Assembly: GCF_019175385.1 (NCBI RefSeq)
Contig: NC_083340.1
Span: 7,479,706-7,543,705, forward strand
DNA from: Lycium barbarum
Lineage: Eukaryota > Streptophyta > Magnoliopsida > Solanales > Solanaceae
Length of the DNA stretch: 64,000 nucleotides
Reading direction: 5' to 3'
In this document: piece by piece, positions 24,066 through 35,439 of the stretch
Position numbering within the stretch: position 1 is the stretch's first letter
Layout: each line of letters opens with the position of its first letter
The notes under the pieces: generated by a model
Databases searched by the model: none
The model's input: only the letters and a program-made list of their open reading frames with translations
Told to the model about the DNA's origin: nothing
Made by a program: the position numbers and the translations under genes

Positions 24066-24123
24066 ATAGTCGTGATGTAAGCGCTTACCTCATGATAGTC
24101 GTGATGTAAGCGCTTACCTCATC
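24066..24123 (+). promoter_or_regulatory. Tandem palindromic U3 repeat
   Basis: Two 29-bp copies (24066-24094 and 24095-24123, one mismatch) each contain the perfect 12-bp palindrome GTAAGCGCTTAC. They lie 17 bp upstream of the TATA box. U3 tandem repeats act as stress-responsive enhancers in the tobacco elements Tnt1 and Tto1; the motif here differs, so the same role is inference. The 3' LTR carries the same pair at 28624-28681. Confidence 0.65.
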
Positions 24124-24139
24124 ATAGGAAATTCATTCC

Positions 24140-24147
24140 TATAAATA
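24140..24147 (+). promoter_or_regulatory. TATA box of the Copia LTR
   Basis: TATAAATA lies just downstream of the U3 repeats, well placed to start transcription about 30 bp further on. Confidence 0.7.
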
Positions 24148-24564
24148 GGTAGCTTATGGTTCATTTGTAAACACACCAAATTGAAGAAGACAACACATCC
24201 CAAAGAGAGAGAAAAATCTAAGAGAAATACTCTTAGTGAAAGGCCTAAGTAAGAGAAGGTCTTTGAGAGAATTTTCTGTGGTAAAATTCTTGAGTGTAAT
24301 TGGGATTGGGGTTGTGAGGTTGAGTGTTGTAAACACTTGTAATATTTCTTCTTTAATAAGATCTGCAGCAGCAACGTGGACGTAGCTCTCACATTGAGGG
24401 TGAACCACTATAAATCTGTGTGTGCTATTTATTCTTCGCTTACATCACGGCGTAAGTAGGTTCTGTCTAAGGAGGTTGGTATTTAAGTGGTCCAGCTGTG
24501 ACCCTCCAATCTTTCCTGGGAACCTGCTTACTAAGGTCGGATTTGGGATTCAAATCCTAACAAC

Positions 24565-24576
24565 TGGTATCAGAGC
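24565..24576 (+). promoter_or_regulatory. Primer binding site (initiator tRNA-Met)
   Basis: TGGTATCAGAGC starts two bases after the LTR end, as in Tnt1 and most plant Copia elements. Confidence 0.92.
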
Positions 24577-24603
24577 AACAGGTTGTGTTGTGATTTAGAA
24601 ACG

Positions 24604-27600
24604 ATGGGAGGCGAAGATGGTACGATACACGGCATCGGTAAATTCGATGGTACAGACTTTGCGTTCTGGAGAATGCAAATTGAAGATTATTTATATGGCA
24701 GAAAGCTTCATGAACCTCTGAGTCCGAAACCAGAGGAGATGAAGCAAGCAGATTGGAATCTCCTCGACAGACAAGTTCTGGGAGTCATTTGGTTGACGCT
24801 GTCGAAGAACGTTGCTCACAACGTGGCAAAGGAGAAGACCACCGCTGATATGATGAAGGTATTGTCTGACATGTATGAGAAACCTTCAGCAAATAATAAG
24901 GTATTTCTCATGAAGAAACTATTTCATCTAAAGATGATGGAAAATGCTCATGTTGCTGCACACGTAAATGAATTCAATACCATTGTAAATCAATTGTCAT
25001 CGGTAAAAATTGACTTCGATGATGAAGTGCAAGCTCTAATTTTGTTGGCATCCCTACCAAATAGCTGGGAGCCAATGAGAGCAGCGGTTAGTAATTCTGT
25101 CGGTAGTGAAAAACTAAAGTTCAACGATGTTAGGGATCGTATCCTTGCTGAGGAAGTGCGCATGACAGATTCTGGAGAGGCATCGACGAGTTCTGCTTTT
25201 AATGTTGAAAACAGAAGCAGAATTATGACAGAAACTACAACCGAAATAGGGGCAGATCGAAGTCAAGGAATGGCAGGGGTCAATCCAGACCAGGACGAAC
25301 ATTTGAGTGTTGGAACTGTGGAAAACCAGGTCACTTCAAGAAGAACTGCAGGGCGCCAAAGAAGGAGGACAACAAGGGGGCTGGAATCAACGCTGCTACG
25401 GAAGACATTGGCGATGCGTTGTTGCTATCGGTTGACAGCCCGATAGACTCTTGGGTGCTTGACTCAGGAGCGTCCTTTCATACCACCCCACATCATGATA
25501 TAATGACAAACTACGTGGCTGGGAATCTCGGCAAAGTTTATTTAGCCGATGGAGAGCCGCTAGACGTTGTTGGCACGGGAGACATTAATTTGAACATGTC
25601 AAATGGATCCTCGTGGAAGATTACAAAAGTTAGACATGTTCCAAAGCTGATGCGAAACCTGATTTCAGTAGGTCAGCTTGATGATGAGGGATATGATCTC
25701 AACTTTGGTAATGGGTCTTGGAAGGTGGCGAAAGGTGCTATGGTAGTTGGCCGAGGAAAGAAGATTGGCACTCTCTACATGACGACTAGCTGTCGTGATA
25801 CTGTTGTTGTGGTTGACAACACAAAGAAGACAGATTTGTGGCATTGTCGGCTGGGGCATATCAGCCAGAAGGGGATGAAGCTGTTGGTGACAAATGGCTT
25901 AATTCCGGAGCTGAAGACGGTGGACCTTCATACGTGTGAGAGCTGCATTCTCGGAAAACAAAAGCGAGTAAGCTTCTCAAATGCAGGCAGGGAGTTGAAG
26001 GTCGAGAAGCTGGAATTGGTGCACACAGACGTGTGGGGACCTACCACTGTACCCTCCCTTGGAGGATCACACTACTACGTGACCTTCATTGATGATTCAA
26101 CCAGGAAAGTATGGGTTTATTTTATGAAAAATAAATCTGATGTGTTTAGTGTATTCAAAAGATGGAAAGCCATGGTCGAGAATGAAACAAACCTCAAGTT
26201 GAAGTGTTTGAGGTCCGACAACGGCGGAGAATACACTGAAGGTGATTTCAAACGGTACTGTGTCGATAATGGGATCAAGATGATGAAGACTATTCCTGGA
26301 ACGCCGCAACAGAATGGAGTAGCCGAAAGAATGAACCGAACGTTGAACGAGCGTGCTCGGAGTATGAGAATACACTCTGGATTGCCCAAGACATTCTGGG
26401 CAGATGCAGTCAATACCGCGGCCTTCTTAATTAACCGAGGACCGTCAGTTCCCTTGGATTTCAGAATTCCAGAAGAAGTCTGGAGTGGCAAGAAGGTAAA
26501 TCTTTCATTTCTGAAAGTGTTCGGTTGCTTATCATATGTTCATAATGATGATACGGCTAGAAGCAAGCTTGATCCAAAATCAAAGAAGTGTTACTTTATT
26601 GGCTATGGTGACACCGAGCTTGGGTACCGATTTTGGGATGAACAAAATCGGAAGATCATCCGAAGCAGGAATGTTGTCTTCAACGAATAGGTACTGTACA
26701 AAGACAAGCTGCAAAAGAATTCAGAATGTCAGGACAAGGAATCGGAAATAGTCGATTTGAGGGACTTTCCGACACCTGAGCCGCAGCCAGGTACAACCGA
26801 GGCAGAGGAACAAACAATCCGAGAAGGTGCTGATGAAAATGCTGATTCTGAAACAAATGAACAGACGCCAATCACAGAACTGCGTAGATCATCCAGGATC
26901 AGGAAGCCGCTTCACAGGTACTCTCCATCCCTCAACTACATTCTACTCACTGACAGAGGGGAGCCGGAATGTTATGAAGAAGCAATGCAAGTCGATGAAT
27001 CGACTAAGTGGGAGCTGGCAATGAAGGATGAGATGGATTCACTATCGGCAAATCATACATGGGAGTTAGCCGAGTTGCCAAAGGATAAGAAGGCATTGCA
27101 AAACAAATGGGTTTATCGAATAAAGGAAGAACCCAATGGAAGCAAGCGTTATAAAGCAAGGCTGGTTGCAAAGGGATTTCAACAGAAAGAAGGTATCGAC
27201 TATACGGAGATCTTCTCTCCCGTAGTCAAGATGGTGACTATCAGAACTGTTCTTGGACTAGTAGCAAAGGAAAAATCTACATCTGCAACAGATGGACGTG
27301 AAAACTGCATTTCTTCACGGTGATCTAGACGAGGAAATCTACATGCGACAGCCAGAGGGATTCAAAGTCAAAGGAAAGGAGAATCTGGTGTGCAAACTTC
27401 AAAAGAGTCTGTACGGACTAAAACAGGCTCCAAGACAGTGGTATTTAAAGTTTGACAGCTTTATGAAGAAAGCTGATTTTTCAAGGTGCGAGGCAGATCA
27501 CTGCTGTTACTTCAAAAAATTTGAAGACTCGTACATGATACTGCTACTCTATGTCGACGACATGCTAATCGTAGGAGCAAACCTACAGGAGATTGATCGG

Positions 27601-28509
27601 TTGAAAAAAGGGTTATCGGAAGAGTTTGCAATGAAGGATTTGGGAGCTGCAAAGCAAATCCTTGGGATGAGAATCGACCGAAGCAAGGAGGGCATCAAAC
27701 TCTCACAAGAAGAATATGTGAGGAAAGTTAACAAAAGGTTTAACATGCATGATGCCAAGCCAGTCAGCACTCCCTTGGCTGGACACTTTCGGTTGTCAAA
27801 GGATCAATCGCCGACAACCGAGGATGAGAAGAAGCAGATGGACAAGATACCTTATGCATCTGCAATCGGTAGTCTTATGTATGCAATGATATGTACAAGG
27901 CCAGACATTGCACATGCAGTGGGAGTTGTCAGCCGATTTATGAGCAATCCGGGAAAGCAACACTGGGAGGCTGTGAAGTGGATATTCAGATATCTGAAAG
28001 GCAGCTCGAGTTCAGCTCTGTATTTCCGAAAATCAAAAACAAGATTGCAAGGGTATGTTGATGCTGACAACGGTGGTGATATTGATAGCAGAAAGAGCAC
28101 ATCCGGGTATGTTTACACCTTCGGAGGTACTGCAATCTCTTGGGTTTCCAAGTTGCAAAAGATAGTAGCTCTCTCTAGTTGTGAGGCTGAGTACGTTGCT
28201 GTGACGGAGGCCACAAAGGAAATGATGTGGCTACAATCTTTTCTGCGGGAATTGGATCAGGACCACGAGGGAAGTGTGCTATATTGTGATAGCCAAAGCG
28301 CCATTCATTTGGCAAAGAACCCGGTTTACCATGCTCGAACGAAGCACATACAACTCCGGTACCATTTCATTAGATCAGCTTTGGAAGATGGAGCGCTAGT
28401 GCTTGAGAAGATCGCAGGGAGTCAGAATCCAGCAGACATGCTGACAAAGGCAGTGACGATAGACAAACTGAAGCTATGCTCAACTTCAGTTGGCCTGCAC
28501 GAAGTATGA
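24604..28509 (+). pseudogene. Copia gag-pol polyprotein, interrupted
   Basis: The start is the ATG at 24604 (MGGEDGTIHG); the reading frame upstream of it opens at TTG. Gag (UBN2-like) runs to about 25220. A frameshift between about 25225 and 25260 then precedes the CCHC zinc knuckle CWNCGKPGHFKKNC (25308-25349), which lies in the pol frame. Protease follows with DSGASFH. Integrase has the HHCC region (LWHCRLGHIS ... CESCILGKQ) and DDE-type blocks including SDNGGEY and GVAERMNRT. A TAG at 26688-26690 replaces a sense codon after NVVFNE. Reverse transcriptase continues, with a one-base gain in an A-run at 27271-27275 and a catalytic YVDD (LLYVDDML). RNase H ends the frame with YCDSQSAIHL and ADMLTKAV. 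All domains survive, but one continuous protein cannot be made. Confidence 0.92.
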
Positions 28510-28567
28510 AAGTAGGAAAGAGCTGCTGCATCGATCAAAGTGTGAAGACAAATTAAAATTAGTCTTC

Positions 28568-28579
28568 AAGTGGGAGATT
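28568..28579 (+). promoter_or_regulatory. Polypurine tract of the Copia element
   Basis: AAGTGGGAGATT abuts the 3' LTR, typical of Tnt1-like elements. Confidence 0.8.
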
Positions 28580-29120
28580 TGTTAGGTGTGGAATTGGCCA
28601 AACAAGTCAATTCTTTTGTTCACATAGTCGTGATGTAAGCGCTTACCTCATGATAGTCGTGATGTAAGCGCTTACCTCATCATAGGAAATTCATTCCTAT
28701 AAATAGGTAGCTTATGGTTCATTTGTAAACACACCAAATTGAAGAAGACAACACATCCCAAAGAGAGAGAAAAATCTAAGAGAAATACTCTTAGTGAAAG
28801 GCCTAAGTAAGAGAAGGTCTTTGAGAGAATTTTCTGTGGTAAAATTCTTGAGTGTAATTGGGATTGGGGTTGTGAGGTTGAGTGTTGTAAACACTTGTAA
28901 TATTTCTTCTTTAATAAGATCTGCAGCAGCAACGTGGACGTAGCTCTCACATTGAGGGTGAACCACTATAAATCTGTGTGTGCTATTTATTCTTCGCTTA
29001 CATCACGGCGTAAGTAGGTTCTGTCTAAGGAGGTTGGTATTTAAGTGGTCCAGCTGTGACCCTCCAATCTTTCCTGGGAACCTGCTTACTAAGGTCGGAT
29101 TTGGGATTCAAATCCTAACA
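28580..29120 (+). repeat. 3' LTR of the Copia element
   Basis: 541 bp, matching the 5' LTR wherever compared. It is followed by the target duplication CCCTC. Confidence 0.95.
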
Positions 29121-29220
29121 CCCTCTTCGCCACTGCACTTGAACCTTCCTTTACGTCAAGGGGATTGAACAGTGTATATATAATTAAAAGAACTTTGATT
29201 TTGCCCTATTTGCATATCTA

Positions 29221-29940
29221 TCGAAGCTGTAGAAGTCTGTTAATTTTTTTTATTTAATGTGATAATATTTCCAGAGGTATTTGTCTTGGCATATTTGGAA
29301 ATCCAGGCCTAAGAGCTTCAGTGTACTAAAGGTCCTTTACTATCTTAGGCTCATGAGAAGTGTTTAAATGGAGCGATCTTTAACAAAATTAAAAAAAGAA
29401 AAGAAAAGAGGAACTCTATTTTTTTTTCAAAAGGTTTAAGCGGGAAGAAATCTATAAGTTCCAAACATTTTTTTATGACAGCAATGCAGCAATTTCAGAA
29501 TAAACAATGACTCTTCTCAATACTTCAATAACTCACTTTCAAAAGCTAGAAAATTGTTTTTTGTAACCTTTTCTTCTTGGATTCTTTCAGAAGACTCAAT
29601 TTTGACCTTTTAGCCTAATCATATACTGTTGACACATTGCAGGCAGAGTATCTATCTCAAGGACAGCTAGATTAAAGAGAAGCAATTGCAACTAAGAACG
29701 AAACAACCTTGTAGCATAACCAATTTCAAAACGACTGAAATACTGCTATGGAGTAATCCTCCTTTGATAGGATTATTGCACTAAAAACACATATTTTATT
29801 TAAAATACAGTGTACATTAGCTGACCTCTTATTGTACAATAGTACACTTTGATATTATAAATGCTACAACCAGTAGGCAAAATCATGTCAGGCCCCTTTA
29901 TTCAGAATCTATATTTGATTTTCCTTACAGTAACTTGGTT
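29221..29940. other. 3' flank of pseudogene C
   Basis: Non-coding. It aligns with the 3' flank of pseudogene A (2290-3348) without the Stowaway insertion. Confidence 0.55.
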
Positions 29941-30731
29941 TTACTGATATAGTTCGAAATTTGGTAACTTGGGAGTAGGGATGGAAAATAGCCTCTCGCT
30001 TTTCTTGATGACAAGTCCAACTCCCTCTGAAAGGTCAACGTTTTCACCCTCAGGGAGATTCCAATCAAAGGAATGCAGCAATGAAGCCAATATAAACATG
30101 AGCATTTTCTCCGCTAAAGGAAGGCCAGCACAAATTCTCCTCCCTGATCCAAATGGAAGGTACTTCATATTATTTCCAGCATAGTCTAAATTTGTAGAGC
30201 GACTCAAGAATCTTTCAGGCTGGAACTCCAATGGACTCTCCCACACTTGAGGATCCCGATGAATTGCATAAACATTCAAGATTACTTTAGTTCCCTCAGG
30301 TATTGTGTATCCACCTACTATTGCAGATTGGCTCGGGCGCTTTGGGAGAAGAAGTGGTAATGCAGGGTGTAAACGTAACGTCTCCTTTAAGACTGCGTCA
30401 AGATAGTGCAGTTCCGGTAAGTGGGATTCTTCAACAATGTTATTTATCCCTACAACATCTTTCAATTCCTCCTGCACCTTTGACATTATCTCTGGATTAT
30501 CCAGAAGCTCCACCATTACCCACTCGACCGTTGTGATTGTAGTGTCAGTCCCACCAATCACAATATTCTACAATGCAGAAACATATATGAAGACAGGGGC
30601 AAGGAACTTAGTCATCATAGGAATTTTTGTTGAGAATATAACAAAGAAATAAAAGTGTGCTGCTCTCTAACAACTTAAGCTTTTAGATGACATGGTCACA
30701 CACTTCGACATGGCATCAGAGCACTCAAAGG

Positions 30732-30960
30732 TCAACAACAACAACAACAACAAGCCCAGTAGAATCCCACAATGTGGGGTCTGGGAAGGTAGAGTGTACG
30801 CAGACCTTACCCTCACCTTGAAAGGTAGGGAGGCTGTTTCCAAAAGACCCTCGGCTCAAAAGAGAAACCAAGACAAAAAGTCAGATAGGGACAAGCATAT
30901 CAAAAACAATATGAAAACGAGGAATAACAAAAGCGAGAAAGTCATGATAGAACAATCTGG
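30732..30960 (-). mobile_element. TS-type SINE
   Basis: It starts with a CAA repeat (TTG tail on the minus strand) and carries AATCCCACAATGTGGGGTCT, TACGCAGACCTTACCCTCAC and GACCCTCGGCTCAAAAG. It lies inside the decayed LTR element. The 5' end is approximate. Confidence 0.75.
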
Positions 30961-31229
30961 AAAGAAAGGCGCATTAGCTACCATAGATAAATAAGATAAT
31001 CAAAGTACAAGGCCCAACAAATATAAGCAGAAATCAAATGGCAATAAACGAATGAGCAAAACTACAACTACTAGGATGAAAGGATAACCAACCTAGCCTT
31101 CTATCCTAATCTGAGTCCTCCACAACCTCCTATCTAAGGTCATGTCCTCGGTAAGCTGAAACTGCGCCATGTCCTGTCTAATTTCACTGTCACCCGCGTC
31201 AAAACGAATTTGAAGAAACTGCATGACTT

Positions 31230-31289
31230 GCCCTTCAAATGGGCTGGTCTTTAATTTTTGCCCTTCAAATGGGCTGGTCTTTAATCTTT
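31230..31289. repeat. 30-bp tandem duplication
   Basis: GCCCTTCAAATGGGCTGGTC occurs twice with a 30-bp period; a third partial unit starts GCGCTTCAAA. Confidence 0.75.
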
Positions 31290-31635
31290 GCGCTTCAAAA
31301 TCGAACTTATGTCTAGCGGGGCATAAGTTCTTTAAGGGCGTGGGCATAACTTGTGGGATATTATGATGCGAAAATATAAACTTATGCTCCCGCGGAAAAG
31401 TTTTTTTTTCATTGAGGGAAAAAGTTAAAGACCATCACAAAATATAGGCAAAAGTGCAAATGACCTGAAGCATTTCCACGTGCTTGGCTCATGAAAAAAA
31501 CCAGGCCCACACGTGGGGGCATGCTGAAAAAATAATTAAGTAATAAAATTTTGCATCTCTCTAACAGCTTAACCTTTTAGATGAGATGCTGACACACTCC
31601 AACTATTTTGTGATTTTTGATTCTACCTCTTGGTA

Positions 31636-31832
31636 CAGGTGGGTCCAGGATTTAAATTTATGGGTTCTAAACCACAACTCTTTTGGTTTATTGGGTTCTA
31701 GATAAATTATTTATACATATTAGGTAAATCTCTTACTATAAATACAAAGTTTGGGCCAAAACTACTGGTTCTGCCGAACTCGTAACTTCTATTATGGCTC
31801 CGCCCCTCCCTTTAGGGGGGCACGACATTCAT
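31636..31832. repeat. Interspersed repeat in intron of C (empty SINE site)
   Basis: This is the homolog of 9206-9558 in gene B. At the SINE position it reads straight through (TATTAGGTAAATCTCTTACT), which confirms the pre-insertion state. Confidence 0.7.
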
Positions 31833-33116
31833 GTTTAGGTACGAGTACGTACATCTATTTAAGACTATTTTTCTAATTATGTGATTCGAGCATCTTCATT
31901 AAGAACTCCAATGTATGCTCACTTTTCTTCACTATTTATCGCATTGATCCTGCATTCAGTAAACATGATTAAAAAGGTTATATGACACTGTTAAGTCTTC
32001 AGACTGATAAAGTAATATGACAGAACTCACAGGATAAACAAAGTTAAGGAGAGGAGCGACGATATAGAAAAGATATAGGGAACATATAACTTACCACCAA
32101 GATGGCCTTTATTTTCACCGAGTCCACTGATAGCCCAATGTCTTTCTGCTCCATTAGCTCTAACAGGATCTGCATAAAATCCTTTTTCCCATTTCCCTGT
32201 ATTTCACCCTCTCTTTTGTTTGAAAGCATCTTCATGCGTTGATTTATGGCTGGCTCCAATATACTTTCGAACAACTTCAAGAGAGCCTCCATCTCTTTCT
32301 GTATTCCTTGTAAATCAAACTGGCAAGTATAGGGAAGAAGTCTGATATGTTTGGCTTTCCCATCACTTGAAGAAATTTTATCACCAATTCCCCGAAGTCA
32401 GCTCCATCTTTTCCATGCTTCTCCTTCTCCTCCACAAAATTGCTGCTAAAAATCATACTCATGATTACATTCATTTCAGTTACAAAAGCCAATTCACCAA
32501 TGTCCATGGGGTTGCCAATCTCGGTACGCACGTTTCTGATTGTCTTTCTGACCTTGTGTCTCCGAAGACTATAACACGCCTGAAGATTCCTGTTGCTTAG
32601 CATCTCCCTTACAAACAGTTTGCGCATATCACGCCAGTAAGAGCCATTAGGAGAAAATGAAATATCACCAATCCTGCAATTGGAGGGTCACGGTTGGCGA
32701 AAATGGAGTCTTGATCACGAACCACTTCTTTGGCTAAGGATGGTGAATTCAACACAACACATAGTTTACTTCCAAGCCATAGCTTATAAATTGGACCAAT
32801 TGTTGAGACAACTCTGTGAGTTGGTGACGCAAATTCGGGTGGAGGAATGGTAAGAATCCCACAATGCCCTGGTGGCAACCAGGATTTTTCCATATGTGGT
32901 ATCTTTGATGTCCATTTGTACCACAGAATTGTCAGTAGCACCATTGAAATGGCTAGAGCTGCAAGACTAAGCTCATCTGAAAGTGCTGAAGCCATGTTTC
33001 GAGGGAATATTGTTTCAACACTTATAATACCAATCTTTGAAAGGATGCCAATTATTGTTAACTTCACAATGAGATGGCTTACAATCTTTAATGAGCTCAA
33101 TATATCCTCCCCTCAG

Positions 33117-33130
33117 CACGTGGTATATAT
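33117..33130 (-). promoter_or_regulatory. TATA box and G-box upstream of pseudogene C
   Basis: The minus strand reads ATATATACCACGTG about 120-135 bp upstream of the ATG, with the same layout as pseudogene A. Confidence 0.4.
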
Positions 33131-33189
33131 CCCGTCTTTGTTAACTAACACAAGCATGTTCTGGAATATTGTGACCTCTGATTATGACT

Positions 33190-33330
33190 TGCCTGGGCAG
33201 GGAGGCAACAAACATCCGAGGCATGCTTGCAAAGTACTAAATGGGAGGTTTCCCACCACATGCCTGGTGCCTCAGAGGTCTTTATCAGAGTTGTTGACAA
33301 CTTGACACGAATCCGAGCATACTTGGATGA
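33190..33330 (-). pseudogene. Type II P450 N-terminal relic upstream of C
   Basis: It shares GGAGGTTTCCCACCACA and TTTATCAGAGTTGTTG with the relic at 11005-11110, in the same place relative to a type I gene. It is frame-broken and very short. Confidence 0.55.
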
Positions 33331-33447
33331 GAAAAATGTAGAACAACAATTTGTGGCTGCAGACCAGACAGCCACTAATAGTTATATATTCTCAAAGCAA
33401 AGGGGTCGGGACAACAATGTTAGAGGTACTGAGGAAATTACGACATA

Positions 33448-34190
33448 ATCTCAGCTATGGTAAAATCAGTGTTGGAGTCAGTTGCACCAATTACCATATC
33501 ATGTTCTCAGTATTTGTAAATTGATTATCATGTACAACACAATTCAGATTTGTAGAACTGTATATTGTGGTTCAGTTCAAGGTTCAACATCTTTATTCAC
33601 AGTGAAGAATTCTCCGCTTGTAATCTGATACTAAATATATGAATCTGATTCTTCTTAAATCTACTACTCATTTGCCACAATAGTTCTTCAATAGATTTAC
33701 AATTTCTTATTTCGCTTTCAATAGGTTTGAATCTTGTATTTTAACTAATTAAGATCTGCTATCATTATCAATATTAAGTCAATTTTTCCATCCATATAGG
33801 TAAGACAAGAACGGCTGAAAGCAAATGCAAACTTGGCTACTCAACAATAATGCAGTAGTGACCATTATTGACTTGAACTCCAGAAAAAGGAAAGATTCCT
33901 TGTTCACTTCGAAAAACACCTTTGAAGGGACTAACCAACATCACATGTAAAGGAAGTGAATTTTCCTATATAGTAGAAAATGCACATTTATGACATAACA
34001 TAGTAAGTATACCACAAGCAAGGCCGTGAGTTCGTCATAGAAAGAGGCATTTTTCCATCCGACAATTTCTATCCATTTTTCCATCCGACAATTTCTATCC
34101 ATTTGCAGTCTTTGATGAATCATGGTCTCAAGCTCGCAAAGTAAGAATGAAGCTGCTGGTCAAGAAAGGGGGTTCCTAATGCAGGTACCA
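33448..34190 (-). pseudogene. Type II P450 relic R3
   Basis: An exon 2 start scrap lies at about 33515-33448. The exon 1 end lies at about 34140-34012 and encodes IHQRLQMDRN and later DELTALLV, with an internal imperfect duplication of TCCATCCGACAATTTCTATC. Positions 34130-34190 add an N-terminal scrap. It has no heme loop. Confidence 0.65.
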
Positions 34191-34594
34191 AGTAACTTTG
34201 CCTAACAAGGTTTAGGCAACAAAAACAACAACAACCCTAGTGTAATCCCACAAGAGGCACCGAGTAACTCTGCCTACCAAAGTTTAGGCAGATGAAAAGA
34301 AATTACTTAGGCCAGTTTGGTTAGTGTTGCGTTCTTTCGTCGATATTTAACATGTATAAGTTGCAGTATGAAGAGTTAGCCATTGCATAAAATTCAACAT
34401 CGCTTTATACATTGTTTGGTTAGCTTATAGAGGTAATTAAGCGTTCTGTAAAATAGCATTGTTTTACAATTCTCATATAATTAATCCCTGCATAACTTGT
34501 ATTTGAACTAGACAACCCTTAATGTTTTTGCCTCCCCTAGGATTTGAACCCGAGATCTCATGGTTCTCCTCCAACTTCATTTATCACTATGCAA
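34191..34594. other. Intergenic, repeat-derived
   Basis: This holds a short SINE-like piece with CAACAACAACCCTAGTGTAA and two copies of GAGTAACTCTGCCTACCAAA-like text, then unassigned AT-rich DNA. No gene is seen. Confidence 0.4.
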
Positions 34595-34603
34595 TTTACA
34601 ATC

Positions 34604-35096
34604 GGCTTAATGCATATATGGCCCCCTAAACTTGTCCCTCTTTTCCATTTTGGTACCTCAACTAAGTGTTGTTCCTATTGAACCCCTGAACTCCTCCTCA
34701 AGTGTGTCTATCAAATATAATCCGACTTACATAGTATTCCATCTTCAATGTAGCAACATGCTAATATATATTCTAATTTAATTATGTCATCTTTTAGCTA
34801 AGATTAACAGCAATTGATAGGGGAAAAAAAGTAGCTCTTAATTAAGCTGGTAGTGAAAGAGCAGAACCAGCAGAAACCGACACATCCATGACCTAAAGAA
34901 TAGCTTACCGCATGTCTAAAATATTACTCCATCTTCATTTTCCCAATTTAGTTTCTGCTTCTAATAAAAAACAAATTTAGGGGGTTTGAAAGACACACTT
35001 GAGGATGAGTTCAGGGGTTCAATAGGAACAGCACTTAGTTGAGATGCCAAAATGGAAAAAAAGGTCAAGTTTAGGGGGCCGCATATGCATTAAGCC
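34604..35096. mobile_element. Mutator-like MITE
   Basis: Terminal inverted repeats start GGCTTAATGCATATATGGCC and extend past 100 bp. The perfect 9-bp duplication TTTACAATC is at 34595-34603 and 35097-35105. At 493 bp it is non-coding. Confidence 0.88.
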
Positions 35097-35439
35097 TTTA
35101 CAATCCCTCTCTATCATTAGATATAAATCTCTCATTATAACTAATTAAGATCAGACACCATGATCAGTATATAAGCAATGTTTGCATCCATATAGATAAG
35201 ATCTATGTTGCTCGGGCTCTCCAAAAAATTGCCGCAACCGTGTTGGATCCTAAAACGATACATCACTTTTGAAGGATCCGACACGCACCAAGTGGCATAT
35301 TTGAATAGTCAAGCAACATATGATAAGTCAAGAAAGGTTGAAGTCAAATGCAATCTCATCTACTCAACAATAATGCAGTAGTGACCACTGACCATAATTG
35401 TTGAACTGGGGAAAAGGAAAGGCTGCTTGGTCATATTTG

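Larger units (their letters stand above)
24022..24562 (+). repeat. 5' LTR of the Copia element
   Basis: 541 bp. U3 holds a 29-bp tandem repeat with a palindrome, followed by a TATA box. The terminal inverted repeat is TGTTAGG/CCTAACA. Confidence 0.95.
24022..29120 (+). mobile_element. Copia element, Tnt1/Tork-like, 5099 bp
   Basis: Two 541-bp LTRs start TGTTAGG and end CCTAACA. The target duplication CCCTC is at 24017-24021 and 29121-29125. The internal order is primer site, gag, protease, integrase, reverse transcriptase, RNase H, polypurine tract, which is Copia order. The element lies 16 bp from the gag-only element, in the same older MITE. The LTRs look identical, but the coding region has two frameshifts and one nonsense codon, so it is either recently dead, moved in trans, or affected by sequence errors. 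Confidence 0.95.
30625..31610 (+). mobile_element. Decayed LTR element in the intron of C
   Basis: Two related stretches, about 30640-30710 and 31530-31600, share CTCTCTAACA and CTTTTAGATGA and bracket an insertion that gene B lacks. The left one is followed by TGGCATCAGAGCA (30710-30722), a primer-site-like match to initiator tRNA-Met. No coding region is left. Confidence 0.55.
29941..32995 (-). pseudogene. Cytochrome P450 pseudogene C (CYP706-like, type I)
   Basis: Exon 2 (30567-29941) is fully open. It has IGGTDTT, ETLR, PERF and the heme loop FGSGRRICAG, and ends NFELYQ like gene B. Exon 1 (32995-32095) is broken at several points. Deletions after LPPG and near YGPIYK shift the frame out and back. 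A deletion of about 18 bp near 32660 removes the TYGGLD block and shifts the frame. A one-base loss near 32317 (AAACCTGGC to AAACTGGC) shifts it again. The start is the ATG at 32995; the frame further upstream opens at TTG. The intron is 1527 bp and holds a decayed LTR element, a SINE and a repeat shared with gene B. The contrast between a clean exon 2 and a ruined exon 1 is odd and could reflect gene conversion. Confidence 0.88.

Noticed and set aside
24114..24408. Minus-strand open frames in the Copia LTRs
   Set aside because: Duplicated in both LTRs and antisense to the element, with no protein similarity.
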